A stretch of 64,000 bases of DNA from positions 1-64,000 of the forward strand of contig NZ_FTMQ01000003.1 of NCBI RefSeq assembly GCF_900156055.1, in the 5' to 3' direction. This stretch comes from Rhizobium sp. RU33A. Its GTDB lineage: Bacteria; Pseudomonadota; Alphaproteobacteria; Rhizobiales; Rhizobiaceae. Shown piece by piece: positions 50,160 to 58,361 of the stretch. Within the stretch, counting starts at the first letter, position 1. Each line of letters begins with the position of its first letter. Both the position numbers and the translations under genes were made by a program. The notes below the pieces were generated by a model, which was not told the origin of the DNA, searched no databases, and saw only the letters and a program-made list of their open reading frames with translations.

Positions 50160-50441
50160 TCAGGACCGGTCATGAAGCGGAGATCGTACAGGAAGCTTCA
50201 GAAATCATTGTGCAAATTGACTTTTGCACCGCGGCGAAAAAATGGTGCGTTGAGCGGCGGAGCGCGCCATTTCAATATTTCTTCATCATATCGTGAAGCA
50301 TTGATATTTTTTCATCGCCGCAGGCCGTTCCACGCAAAAACAGTACGACTCTCTTGACCTTGTGTTGCTACGACAACGCGCCGGCCGCGGATCGAAAACC
50401 GCGTTCCGCCACGTCTTGTCACTCATCAACGGACCCTTCGG
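50160..50441. other. Hairpin-rich intergenic region upstream of 50442
   Basis: This ~280-base gene-free stretch holds several inverted repeats: GTGCAAA (50210-50216)/TTTGCAC (50223-50229), AATGGTGCG (50241-50249)/CGCGCCATT (50263-50271, 8 of 9 paired with one wobble), and CTTCA/TGAAG near 50280-50300. It includes the AT-rich promoter area of cspA (reverse) and of the gene at 50442 (forward). A small RNA is possible but no terminator is seen. Confidence 0.35.
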
Positions 50442-50933
50442 ATGAACAAGTTTCTCGCCGCAACTGCAATCCTCCTGATCACCGCATCCACCGCCTTTGC
50501 AGGCACTTTCACCTTCCCCTCCGATGAACCGGCCGCCATCGTCGATATCCCGGATGACTGGCAGCCGACCGAGACCGACTACGGCGTCGAGGCGAACTCT
50601 CCCGATGCCGGCACCTATATCTCCTTCGACATTGCAGGCGCCGAGGACATGGACCAGGTGATGACCGACGTCTTCGCCTTCCTCGAGGAAAACGGCGTGG
50701 TGCCCGATCCGGCAAGCCAGCAGGAATCGAAGGACGATTTGAACGGCATGCCGTTCCAGACCATTGACTGGAAGGGCACGGACAAGGACGGTCCTGTGTC
50801 GATCGGCGTGGGCATCATCGGCCTTTCCGACGAAAAGATCGCCATCGTCACCTACTGGGCATCCACGGAAACCGAAGCCCAGAACATGCCCGAAGTCGGC
50901 AAGATCCTCGCAACGCTGAAGCCGGCCGGCTGA
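50442..50933 (+). CDS. Secreted hypothetical protein, 163 residues
   Basis: A 163-residue acidic periplasmic protein with a Sec signal peptide ending STAFAG at residue ~21. The mature part (TFTFPSDEPAAIVDIPDDWQPTETDYGVEANSPDAGTYISFDIAG, FLEENGVVPDP, GPVSIGVGIIGLSDEKIAIVTYWASTETEAQNMPEVGKILATLKPAG) looks like a PsbP/MOG1-like alpha-beta-alpha sandwich, as in small 'DUF1795-type' proteins, though this is a fold guess. Function unknown. Confidence 0.75.
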   Translation: MNKFLAATAILLITASTAFAGTFTFPSDEPAAIVDIPDDWQPTETDYGVEANSPDAGTYISFDIAGAEDMDQVMTDVFAFLEENGVVPDPASQQESKDDLNGMPFQTIDWKGTDKDGPVSIGVGIIGLSDEKIAIVTYWASTETEAQNMPEVGKILATLKPAG

Positions 50934-50964
50934 TGAGCGCCGCTCGTCGCTGACCAGAAGACCA

Positions 50965-50994
50965 GCGTCCCGGTTCTTGAACGTTCCGGGACGC
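50965..50994 (+). terminator. Possible terminator hairpin after 50442-50933
   Basis: GCGTCCCGG (50965-50973) and CCGGGACGC (50986-50994) form a perfect 9-bp stem with a 12-base loop. No T-run follows, so it may be a Rho-dependent end or a processing stem. Confidence 0.4.
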
Positions 50995-51248
50995 CATGCG
51001 CAACGGCCGGCGAAATGCCGCAGCCGGACAAGCGACAGTGTTCCATGGCGACAAGGCCTCCATGATCTGATAGGAGAGGCAACCCGTTCCAGGAGTAACG
51101 GGCGATCTCTAAGTCACGAAAGCCAGCCGACCATGACCATTGCTGCGGGCCTCTCCTTCGGATGCCCCGTGTCGTGCGCCCCGATATCGGGCGTCTTTAG
51201 CCTCTCTGCCGCCTTTCCCGATCAAACCAACCTTTCGGAGGCCGGCCT

Positions 51249-52301
51249 GTGAGCGCTGCATTCGATTACCGCGACGATCAGATCGTCGAAGACCAGTCCC
51301 CTGATGCCAAGGCCTGGCTGAAAATCGTCAATACCTATCGCAAGCCGGACCTGACTCGCTCGAGCTTCGAGCTCGGCATCACGCTCGTGCCCTTCGTGCT
51401 GCTCTGGCTCGGTGCCTGGGCAAGCTTCGAATACGCCTTCTGGCCGGGCCTCGTGCTCGTTGTGCCGGCAGCGGCATTCCTTCTGCGCCTGTTCATCATC
51501 CAGCATGACTGCGGCCACGGCGCCTTCTTCGCCCGTCGCTCGGTGGACGACTGGACCGGTCGCCTGCTCGGCGTTCTGACCTTCACGCCCTACGACTATT
51601 GGCGTCGCGCTCACGCCGAACATCATGCGACAGCCGGCAATCTAGAAGAACGCGGCGTCGGTGACATCACCACGCTGACGGTCGCCGAATACAAGGCCCT
51701 GTCGCCGATGGGTCGCCTCGGCTATCGCCTCTATCGCAATCCGATCGTGCTCTTCGGCATCGGCCCGATCTGGGTCTTTCTCCTGAAGCAGCGTCTGCCC
51801 TTCGGCATGATGAAGGATGGCGCTCTGCCCTGGGTCTCTACCATGGCAACGAATGCCGGCATGGCGATTACGGCAGCGTTGATGATCTGGCTTGCCGGCC
51901 TCGATGCCTTCCTGATCGTGCATCTGCCGATCGTTCTGCTCGCTGGCGCACTGGGCATCTGGCTCTTCTATGTCCAGCACCAGTTCGAAGACACCCATTG
52001 GTCCAACCCTCCGGAGTGGCAGTTCCAGCACGCGGCTCTTCACGGCGCCTCGCACTACGACCTGCCGTGGGGTCTGCGCTGGCTGACTGGCCATATCGGC
52101 GTGCACCACGTGCATCACCTGTCGAGCAAGATCCCTTTCTACCGTCTGCCGGAAGTCCTGCGCGATCACCCGGAACTGAAGACCATCAGCCGCATCACGC
52201 TGAAGGAAAGCTTCGCCTGCGTGAAGCTCGTCCTCTGGGATGAAGCCCGAGGCCGCCTCGTGTCCTTCCGCGAGGCAAGGCGGATGGCTGTGGCCGCCTG
52301 A
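51249..52301 (+). CDS. Fatty acid desaturase
   Basis: A 350-residue integral membrane di-iron desaturase. The three histidine boxes are present: HDCGH (around residue 94), HAEHH (around 125) and HVHH within GVHHVHHLSS (around 285), together with the family segment FYVQHQFEDTHWSNPPEWQFQHAALHGASHYDLP. Four to six membrane helices separate the boxes. It introduces a double bond into acyl chains using ferredoxin-type electrons and likely modulates membrane fluidity. The start is GTG 51249 with CGGAGG upstream. It is near a cold-shock gene, but they are not in one operon. A strong terminator follows. Confidence 0.92.
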   Translation: MSAAFDYRDDQIVEDQSPDAKAWLKIVNTYRKPDLTRSSFELGITLVPFVLLWLGAWASFEYAFWPGLVLVVPAAAFLLRLFIIQHDCGHGAFFARRSVDDWTGRLLGVLTFTPYDYWRRAHAEHHATAGNLEERGVGDITTLTVAEYKALSPMGRLGYRLYRNPIVLFGIGPIWVFLLKQRLPFGMMKDGALPWVSTMATNAGMAITAALMIWLAGLDAFLIVHLPIVLLAGALGIWLFYVQHQFEDTHWSNPPEWQFQHAALHGASHYDLPWGLRWLTGHIGVHHVHHLSSKIPFYRLPEVLRDHPELKTISRITLKESFACVKLVLWDEARGRLVSFREARRMAVAA

Positions 52302-52329
52302 TCTCTGCACCACAATTTCAAGATTGATG

Positions 52330-52364
52330 CGCCCGTTGCTCAATCCAGCAGCGGGCGTTTTCTT
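52330..52364 (+). terminator. Terminator after the desaturase gene
   Basis: CGCCCGTTGCT (52330-52340) and AGCAGCGGGCG (52347-52357) form an 11-bp stem (one G-T wobble), loop CAATCC, followed by TTTTCTTT. Confidence 0.88.
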
Positions 52365-52391
52365 TCCGACGATGCGAAGCGAAACCTCGGC

Positions 52392-53084
52392 TCAGCCTTT
52401 GGTGCCCGTCTCCCAGCCCGCCACCCAGAGCTTGCGCAGCCGGTCGCCCTCGCGGCGGAAATGCCTTCCCGTCTGACGGCATGCGCTGATCCGGTCGACC
52501 CGAAAATTGCGGATGGCCTCGCGCAGTTCGCACCAGGCGACAACGACTTCCGATTCCGCATAGTGGATGACGGCGATCGGCCGGATCCGCCGCGTCGTCG
52601 CCTGCTGCTGCTCGTTGACATAGTCGATGTCCAGCGCCTCCTCGTCGCGGATCGCCCTGCGGATCATCGCAAAGTCGATGGCCTCGGGCGCGTCTGCCAC
52701 CCGTCCCCAGGCATAAAGCGTGCGCGAGATGATCGCCTCGCGCAGTGGGCCTGGAAGGGCAGCCGCAATCTTGTCCAGCACCCGGGCCGATGCCTCCCGC
52801 AGTTCCCTGTCCGCCGTGCGTTTGGTCAGCGCCATGCCAAGTACGATCGCTTCCGTTTCCTCAGGCGTGAACATCAAGGGCGGCAGGTGAAAGCCGGGGC
52901 GCAGGATATAGCCGATCCCACGCTCGCCCTCGATCGGCACGCGCATCGCCTGAAGGGCGGCGATATCGCGATAGATCGACCGCTGCGTGACCTCCAGCTT
53001 TTCCGCCATCTGCTGAGCGGTTATCGGGTGGTTGGCGAGCCTCAAGGTCTGGATGATCTCGAACAGCCGGGAAGCCTTGCGCAT
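52392..53084 (-). CDS. YafY-type HTH-WYL transcriptional regulator
   Basis: A 230-residue regulator: HTH_11 domain at the N-terminus (MRKASRLFEIIQTLRLANHPITAQQMAEKLEVTQRSIYRDIAALQAMRVPIEGERGIGYIL) and a WYL-type ligand domain in the C-terminal half (IDYVNEQQQATTRRIRPIAVIHYAESEVVVAWCELREAIRNFRVDRI). I chose the start at 53084 (MRKASRLF), the family's usual N-terminus. It is divergent from a LysE-type exporter; a perfect 9-bp inverted repeat lies 18 bases upstream, so it likely controls the exporter and itself. Confidence 0.87.
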   Translation of the reverse strand: MRKASRLFEIIQTLRLANHPITAQQMAEKLEVTQRSIYRDIAALQAMRVPIEGERGIGYILRPGFHLPPLMFTPEETEAIVLGMALTKRTADRELREASARVLDKIAAALPGPLREAIISRTLYAWGRVADAPEAIDFAMIRRAIRDEEALDIDYVNEQQQATTRRIRPIAVIHYAESEVVVAWCELREAIRNFRVDRISACRQTGRHFRREGDRLRKLWVAGWETGTKG

Positions 53085-53101
53085 GGATGAGATCCTCATC
53101 A

Positions 53102-53125
53102 CAACTGACACAGCTCTGTCAGTTG
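53102..53125. promoter_or_regulatory. WYL-regulator operator (perfect 9-bp inverted repeat)
   Basis: CAACTGACA (53102-53110), 6-base spacer, TGTCAGTTG (53117-53125). A third copy of the half-site CAACTGACA lies at 53201-53209 and overlaps the lysE start codon. The duplicated motif strongly marks it as the binding site of the divergent YafY-type regulator. Confidence 0.75.
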
Positions 53126-53208
53126 GCTCTCTCTATAGCATGTCCGAACAGGCTGAAAACAGTCGGAAACCTGGATCGGCCATCCACTTTGCAGCATGGA
53201 CAACTGAC

Positions 53209-53844
53209 ATGACCTACACCGAAAACCTCTGGCTTTTCACGCTTCTTCTGGCCGGCATCATCACCGTGCCCGGCATGGACATGATCTTCGTCACCGCCAA
53301 TGCCCTGACGGGCGGACGCCGGGCAGGCTTCGCCGCGACCTCGGGCATCATGCTCGGCGGTGCCTTTCACACGCTGTTCGGCACCGTCGCGGTCGCTACC
53401 CTGTCCACGCTGGTTCCGCAACTCGCTGGCCCGATGCTTATCGTCGGCGCCGCCTATATGATCTGGATCGGCTATACCTTGGCAAAGAGCGCCATCGTCA
53501 TCGACGGCATCGAAGCCTCGAAGCTGCGCCGGACAGGCCGCATCTTCACCCAGGGTCTGATCACCTGCCTCATCAACCCGAAGGCCTGGCTCTTCATCCT
53601 TGCCATCTACCCGCAGTTCATGCGGCCAGAATACGGCCCCTTCTGGCGCCAGGCCATGGTCATGGGCGCGCTCACCCTTCTTCTCCAGGCGACCGTCTAT
53701 GGCGGTCTTGCGCTCGCCGCCGCCAAAGGGAGAGATGCGCTGACCTCAAAGCCGCAGGTCACCATCTGGATCGGCCGCGCCGCCGGCTGGATGCTGGTCG
53801 CGGTGGCGGTGCTGATGCTCGTCGAGGGTTGGCGGAGTTGGTGA
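53209..53844 (+). CDS. LysE family exporter
   Basis: A 211-residue inner-membrane protein with six helices and the LysE/RhtB signature: LLAGIITVPGMDMIFVTANALTGGRRAGFAATSGIMLGGAFHTLFG at the N-terminus and FTQGLITCLINPKAWLFILAIYPQFM in the middle. Exports amino acids or related metabolites. ATG 53209 (MTYTENLW) matches the family start; its first base lies in a half-site of the divergent regulator's operator motif, so binding there could block initiation. Substrate unknown. Confidence 0.9.
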   Translation: MTYTENLWLFTLLLAGIITVPGMDMIFVTANALTGGRRAGFAATSGIMLGGAFHTLFGTVAVATLSTLVPQLAGPMLIVGAAYMIWIGYTLAKSAIVIDGIEASKLRRTGRIFTQGLITCLINPKAWLFILAIYPQFMRPEYGPFWRQAMVMGALTLLLQATVYGGLALAAAKGRDALTSKPQVTIWIGRAAGWMLVAVAVLMLVEGWRSW

Positions 53845-53871
53845 AGGGCAGGGAAGGGACTTCGCCAGACT

Positions 53872-54183
53872 TTACAGCCCCACCGCCTTGCGCAGTGCTT
53901 CGTTCATGCGTGACTGCCAGCCATCGCCCGTTGCCTTGAAGCGATCGATCACGTCCTGGTCGAGCCGCAGGCTGATCGCCTTCTTCGGGTTCTCCGCCTT
54001 CGGTCGCCCGGCGAGCTTGCGGTCGATCGCCTCGGCGAGATCCGGAAAGACCTCGCGGAAAGGGCGCAATTCGGCGATCTCTGCCTCGGTCATTTCGGGA
54101 TTGTCGCCGACCTCATCCCAGTCGGTACGCGTATACCCACGGCCCTCATGAAAGCCATCCGCCACAGGTTTGGTCTTCTTCAT
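53872..54183 (-). CDS. brnA: BrnA-type antitoxin
   Basis: A 103-residue antitoxin with a disordered acidic N-terminus (EGRGYTRTDWDEVGDNPEMTEAEIAELRP) and a C-terminal ribbon-helix-helix domain typical of BrnA: KKAISLRLDQDVIDRFKATGDGWQSRMNEALRKAV. It neutralises BrnT and binds the operon promoter. Its start overlaps the brnT stop by four bases (ATGA), giving the usual toxin-first order. Confidence 0.9.
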   Translation of the reverse strand: MKKTKPVADGFHEGRGYTRTDWDEVGDNPEMTEAEIAELRPFREVFPDLAEAIDRKLAGRPKAENPKKAISLRLDQDVIDRFKATGDGWQSRMNEALRKAVGL

Positions 54184-54428
54184 GGTAGAGCCCTCCTTTC
54201 GGCAGCATTTGCCGGGCGCATCGAAACGATCGACAGCCCCTGCGTTCCGAGTCGAACAAAGATCACCGCCACCGTTCCGTCTGCCAAACGACCGACTGCC
54301 TGCAGCCTGCTTCTCTTGGCTGGGCGGATCAGTGCGCGCTGGAAGAATTCAAGCGACAGGTCGGAGAAATCCAGCCCGTGCTTGTCGATGTTCGCGAGCC
54401 GCTTCGGTTCATCCCAGACAATGATCAT
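54180..54428 (-). CDS. brnT: BrnT-type ribonuclease toxin
   Basis: An 82-residue RelE-fold toxin: IIVWDEPKRLANIDKHGLDFSDLSLEFFQ is the BrnT signature (W-D-E-x-K-R-x-x-N-x-x-K-H-G), followed by VGRLADGTVAVIFVRLGTQGLSIVSMRPANAAERR with the R-x-x-x-x-x-x-x-S-x-R core. It inhibits growth by cutting RNA. A GTATATAC palindrome at 54436-54443, 8 bases upstream of the ATG, is a likely site for autoregulation by the complex. Confidence 0.9.
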   Translation of the reverse strand: MIIVWDEPKRLANIDKHGLDFSDLSLEFFQRALIRPAKRSRLQAVGRLADGTVAVIFVRLGTQGLSIVSMRPANAAERRALP

Positions 54429-54488
54429 AGTTTATGTATATACGGAAATTCCGCAAGCCGGCATCCTGCCAATCTGGGGGCTTTTCGC

Positions 54489-54809
54489 TCACCCCCGCTG
54501 CGGCAGAAGGATCACCGCCGCCCCGATCAGGCAGATCGCGGCACCCGTCAGGTCGAATCGATCCGGCCGCTGCCCCTCGACCACCCAGAGCCAGCAAAGC
54601 GAGGCGGCGATATAGACCCCGCCATAGGCCGCATAGGCGCGGCCTGCGGCATCAGAGGGCACAAGCGTCAAAAGCCAGGCAAAGAGGGCGAGCGAGACAA
54701 GGCCGGGCACGAGCCAGAGTGGCGAGCGGTCGAGTTTCAGCCAGGCCCAGAAGGCGAAGCATCCGGCGATTTCGGCAAGGGCAGCCAGCGGATAGATCAG
54801 CAAGGTCAT
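54489..54809 (-). CDS. YnfA/UPF0060 family membrane protein
   Basis: A 106-residue protein with four helices: [94 protein letters not shown], matching UPF0060/YnfA over its full length. It is SMR-like in topology and some members give low-level drug or metal tolerance. I prefer the start at 54809; an ATG three codons earlier lies too close to the AGG ribosome-binding site. It is divergent from nothing nearby and lies between brnTA and an EAL gene. Confidence 0.87.
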   Translation of the reverse strand: MTLLIYPLAALAEIAGCFAFWAWLKLDRSPLWLVPGLVSLALFAWLLTLVPSDAAGRAYAAYGGVYIAASLCWLWVVEGQRPDRFDLTGAAICLIGAAVILLPQRG

Positions 54810-54870
54810 GGGCGCCATCCTGCCATCTCATCAGCGAGGGCGGAAGGGCATAATGGCTGAGGCCAGAGGC

Positions 54871-55689
54871 TTAGGCGGATCGGCCCTGCAAGTTCAGCAC
54901 GTGACAGACGCGCGGCAAAAGTTCTGCTTCCTTCGGGAAGCAGACGAAGAAGCCCTGCACGCTGTCGAAGCCGAGCTGTACGGCAATTTCCATCTGGTCT
55001 TCGTTCTCGACACCGGCTGCCGTGACGATCATGCCGAGATCGTGGCCAAGCGCGATCACATGCCGCACGATCGCCTTGTCGACGGCATTGGTGAGCGCGC
55101 TGCGCATCAGCGAATGGTCGATCTTCAGGCGCCGGAAGCTGTGGTTGCGGAGCGCCGCAAGCCCGGCATGGGTCGCGCCGAAATTGTCCATGGCCAGCGA
55201 AAACCCGCAGTAGTGCAAGGCTTCGAGCGCCAGGCTCACCGGCTTTGCCAGCGGGCCGTAAAAGGCAGGCTCCGCCACCTCGATCTCCAGCATGTCGGGT
55301 GTCAGGCCAAAACCCTGCACCATGTCGGTGAGCCGCAGGGCAAAATCGCCGGAACAGAGGTCAAAGGCCGTGGCATTGACGCTGATGCGCCCCATGTCGT
55401 GGCCCTCGGCCCGCCAGCGCGCCGCCTGGCGCAGCGTCGTCGACAGCACAAAATCGCGGATCGACAGCGACATCATGGGATCGCGGAAGACCGCGCGGAA
55501 GTCCTGCGCGGCCGCAAGCTGGCCAGGCGCAATGCGCCAGCGTAGCAGTGTTTCCACACTGTCCACTTCCCGATTGTCGACAGAATAGATCGGTTGATAG
55601 GTGAGCTCGAAGCGTCCGCGTTGCAGCGCGCGCTTTGCATTGTTGACCAGAACGACGTGATCCAGACTGCTGTCCAAGCTCGACCCCAT
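54871..55689 (-). CDS. Degenerate EAL-domain protein
   Basis: A 272-residue stand-alone EAL fold. The signature is altered at key places: ETL for EAL (DSVETLLRWR), DNFGATHAGL for the DDFGTG metal motif, and AAGVENEDQ for the AEGVE loop; QGFFVCFP ends the domain instead of QGYxxxxP. Two metal-ligating acidic residues are therefore lost, so phosphodiesterase activity is unlikely and the protein may bind c-di-GMP or a partner instead. The surrounding fold (RISVNATAFDL, FRRLKIDHSLMRS) is intact, so it is not a pseudogene. Confidence 0.82.
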   Translation of the reverse strand: MGSSLDSSLDHVVLVNNAKRALQRGRFELTYQPIYSVDNREVDSVETLLRWRIAPGQLAAAQDFRAVFRDPMMSLSIRDFVLSTTLRQAARWRAEGHDMGRISVNATAFDLCSGDFALRLTDMVQGFGLTPDMLEIEVAEPAFYGPLAKPVSLALEALHYCGFSLAMDNFGATHAGLAALRNHSFRRLKIDHSLMRSALTNAVDKAIVRHVIALGHDLGMIVTAAGVENEDQMEIAVQLGFDSVQGFFVCFPKEAELLPRVCHVLNLQGRSA

Positions 55690-55830
55690 GAATTCCCGGA
55701 GACAGATCCGCGAATTGTATCAGTGATGAGTATATATCAGGGATGGTTGCACGGAAGTGAACAAAAACCCGCCGATAACGGTGAGCTTTCGTCACTCAGT
55801 TCTTGTGGCACGCGAGAAAAATGCAAGTTT

Positions 55831-57399
55831 TCACCGGCGAAGACTTCCCAGAATCCCGCGAACCAAGGCACGGCCGACCGAAGTCGCAACGGAGCGTGCC
55901 GCACTCTTCATGGCGGCCTCGATCACCGTCTCGCGCTGATAGCCGCCGGAGCGTTTTGTCGTTGTTGTCTTGCGGCCGCTCTGCGTCTCCTCGGGCTCGT
56001 CGCCGAAGCCCGGCAGGGTCCAGCGACCAGCAGCGCTCTCGCCGCTTTCCGCCTTCTCCTCCGCCGCGCGCCGCGCCGCCTCGGCGTCTGCGGCCTTCTT
56101 CGCCCGGGCGGTGAGGATCTCGTAAGCCGATTCCGAATCGAGATCGATGTCGTATTGCCCGGCGACCGGCGACAGGTTCATCACCTTCTGCCGCGTGGCG
56201 TCGTCGATCGGTCCCACCTTGCCCGACGGCGGGCGGATCAGCGTGCGCTCGACCATGGAGGGAATGCCCTTGGCTTCCAGCGTCGACACCAGCGCCTCGC
56301 CGATGCCGAGCTGAGTGATCGCATCGGCGCAATCGAAGGCCGGGTTCGGCCGGAAGGTGTCGGCCGCCGTCTTCACCGCCTTCTGCTCTCTCGGCGTATA
56401 GGCGCGCAGTGCATGCTGCACGCGGTTGCCGAGCTGGGCGAGCACGGTTTCCGGCACGTCGAGCGGGTTCTGCGTGACGAAATAGACGCCGACGCCCTTG
56501 GAGCGGATCAGCCGCACCACCTGCTCGACACGCTCGATCAAGACCTTCGGCGCGTCATTGAAGAGAAGATGCGCCTCGTCGAAGAAGAAGACCAGCTTCG
56601 GCTTGTCGAGATCGCCCACCTCCGGCAGCTCCTCGAAAAGCTCCGAGAGCAGCCAGAGCAGGAAGGTTGCGTAAAGCCGCGGGTTCATCATCAGCTTGTC
56701 GGCGGCCAGAATCGAGATCGCGCCGCGCCCGTCGTGCGTGGTCCGCATGATGTCGGTCACCTTGAGCGCCGGCTCGCCGAAGAAATTTTCCGCGCCCTGC
56801 TGCTCGAGGATCAACAGCCCGCGCTGCAACGTCGCGATTGATGCCTTGGAGATGAGGCCGAACTGGCTCGAAAGCTCGGTCGCATGCTCGGCCATGTAAT
56901 TGAGCAGCGCCTGCAGATCCTTGAAGTCCATCAGCGGCAGCCCACCCTCATCGGCGATCTTGAAGGCGATGTTGAGCGCACCCTCCTGCGCTTCCGATGC
57001 ATTCATCAGCCGCGAGAGCAAGAGCGGCCCCATCTCGGCCACCGTGGTGCGCACCCGATGGCCCTTCTCGCCATAGAGATCCCAGAAGATGACAGGGAAT
57101 TCGGCAGGCGCATAATCGGTAAAGCCGATCTGCTCCGCCCGCTGCGTGATCCAGTCCTTCGGCTCGCCCATGGCGGCAAGGCCGGAGAGGTCGCCCTTGA
57201 TATCAGATGCAAACACCGGCACGCCGGCCTCGGAGAAGCTTTCGGCAAGAACCTGCAGCGTCACGGTCTTGCCGGTACCGGTCGCGCCGGTGACGATGCC
57301 GTGCCGGTTGCCGTATTTCAGCGCCATGTATTCAGCCTTGTTCAGGCTGTCGTCCGGGTTGCGGCTGGTGCCGAGATAGAGCGAACCTTCTTGCAGCAT
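55831..57399 (-). CDS. DUF853/HerA-like ATPase (YjgR family)
   Basis: A 522-residue P-loop ATPase: YGNRHGIVTGATGTGKTVTLQVLAESF is the Walker A region (G-A-T-G-T-G-K-T), KLVFFFDEAHLLFNDAPK the Walker B, and YFVTQNPLDVPETVLAQLGNRVQHALRAYTPREQKAV the sensor/arginine-finger region of the HerA-FtsK class. C-terminal residues ~420-522 are a charged Ala/Glu-rich tail and a basic amphipathic helix. These proteins are presumed hexameric DNA translocases or helicases; no NurA-type nuclease is adjacent. Confidence 0.9.
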   Translation of the reverse strand: MLQEGSLYLGTSRNPDDSLNKAEYMALKYGNRHGIVTGATGTGKTVTLQVLAESFSEAGVPVFASDIKGDLSGLAAMGEPKDWITQRAEQIGFTDYAPAEFPVIFWDLYGEKGHRVRTTVAEMGPLLLSRLMNASEAQEGALNIAFKIADEGGLPLMDFKDLQALLNYMAEHATELSSQFGLISKASIATLQRGLLILEQQGAENFFGEPALKVTDIMRTTHDGRGAISILAADKLMMNPRLYATFLLWLLSELFEELPEVGDLDKPKLVFFFDEAHLLFNDAPKVLIERVEQVVRLIRSKGVGVYFVTQNPLDVPETVLAQLGNRVQHALRAYTPREQKAVKTAADTFRPNPAFDCADAITQLGIGEALVSTLEAKGIPSMVERTLIRPPSGKVGPIDDATRQKVMNLSPVAGQYDIDLDSESAYEILTARAKKAADAEAARRAAEEKAESGESAAGRWTLPGFGDEPEETQSGRKTTTTKRSGGYQRETVIEAAMKSAARSVATSVGRALVRGILGSLRR

Positions 57400-57585
57400 G
57401 CGGACGTTTCTCCCTGCGTCGCCAACACTTCAGCTTGCTCTTATAGGTGGACTGTGGAACATCGACAACGGTCGACCATCCCGTTTCGGTACGCTTGGCG
57501 ATGCGGTCGCACTCCTGTGTCGTCCCCGGCAAATTTCGCCGCACCATGGCTGGACCGCTTGAGTTCACCGTGAACATCCATTACG

Positions 57586-57601
57586 TTGACGTTAACGTCA
57601 A
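57586..57601 (+). promoter_or_regulatory. Perfect 16-bp palindrome upstream of 57626
   Basis: TTGACGTTAACGTCAA at 57586-57601 is fully palindromic and ends 24 bases before the start codon at 57626. The TGACGTTAACGTCA core resembles MerR-type operators such as those of LiuR in alphaproteobacteria, but the match is from memory. A nearby TTACG at 57581 extends partial similarity. Confidence 0.6.
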
Positions 57602-57625
57602 AATCGCCTCAGGAGGACTTCGAGA

Positions 57626-58018
57626 ATGAGCGAAATCGTCACCCGCATCGCCGACAATGTCGGCATTTCCCAGGAAAAGGCCGAAACGGCGCTCGGCATG
57701 ATGCTCGGCTTCCTGCAGCGCGAAGCAGCAGACGGCCCGGTCGCCCGCATGATCGAAGCCATCCCCGGTGCCGCTGAACTGGTTGCCAAGCACAACGGCG
57801 AAGGCGCCGGCGGCGGCGGCCTGCTCGGCGGCCTGATGAGCGCCATCGGCGGCGGCGGCATCATGGGCCTCGGCCAGCAACTGATGTCACAAGGGCTCGG
57901 CATGGGCGAAATCTCGACGCTCGCCAAGGAAACCATGGCGGTTGCCCGCGAATACGCCGGCGCCGACGTCGTTGACGAGGTTGTGGCCTCGGTTCCGGGT
58001 TTGAGCCAGTTCGTCTGA
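57626..58018 (+). CDS. Small DUF2267-like protein with a glycine-rich centre
   Basis: A 130-residue soluble protein: MSEIVTRIADNVGISQEKAETALGMMLGFLQREAADGPVARMIEAIPGAAELVAKHN, then a Gly-rich segment (GEGAGGGGLLGGLMSAIGGGGIMGLG), then QLMSQGLGMGEISTLAKETMAVAREYAGADVVDEVVASVPGLSQFV. The duplicated helical pattern fits DUF2267/DUF2780-like proteins. AGGAGG precedes ATG 57626 and a very strong terminator follows, so it is a monocistronic, probably well-expressed gene. Function unknown; the palindrome at 57586 implies specific regulation. Confidence 0.8.
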   Translation: MSEIVTRIADNVGISQEKAETALGMMLGFLQREAADGPVARMIEAIPGAAELVAKHNGEGAGGGGLLGGLMSAIGGGGIMGLGQQLMSQGLGMGEISTLAKETMAVAREYAGADVVDEVVASVPGLSQFV

Positions 58019-58046
58019 TCGACCTTCCGCCACAAAACGCATCATC

Positions 58047-58076
58047 AACCGCCGGGTGCAGACCCGGCGGTTTTTT
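58047..58076 (+). terminator. Terminator after 57626-58018
   Basis: AACCGCCGGGT (58047-58057) and ACCCGGCGGTT (58062-58072), a perfect 11-bp stem with loop GCAG, followed by TTTTTT. Confidence 0.92.
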
Positions 58077-58361
58077 CATGACCCTGCGCGATCGCGAATT
58101 GTTCCATGCGTGGAACAAGGGTTGACTGCGCAGCAGTCGCAGCACGGGAGAAGGGACGCGCATCAGTTGATACCCCTCAAAAATAATGGTCGCCCTGTCT
58201 TTCAGTCTTTCTGAGAAACTCCGAATTCAACCTTTTTTGGGTGTTTCGGTCAGATTTCCCGCTTAACGTTTGTCATTTGTGGCGAAATACACGCTCCCAT
58301 TTAGCAGCCGTTAACATAACGCAGGTTTGATTGAGGCATGTATTCACGCCTGGGGGCAAAC

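Noticed and set aside
55594..56841. Forward frame opposite the DUF853 ATPase
   Set aside because: Antisense shadow; the reverse-strand protein has clear Walker A and B motifs.
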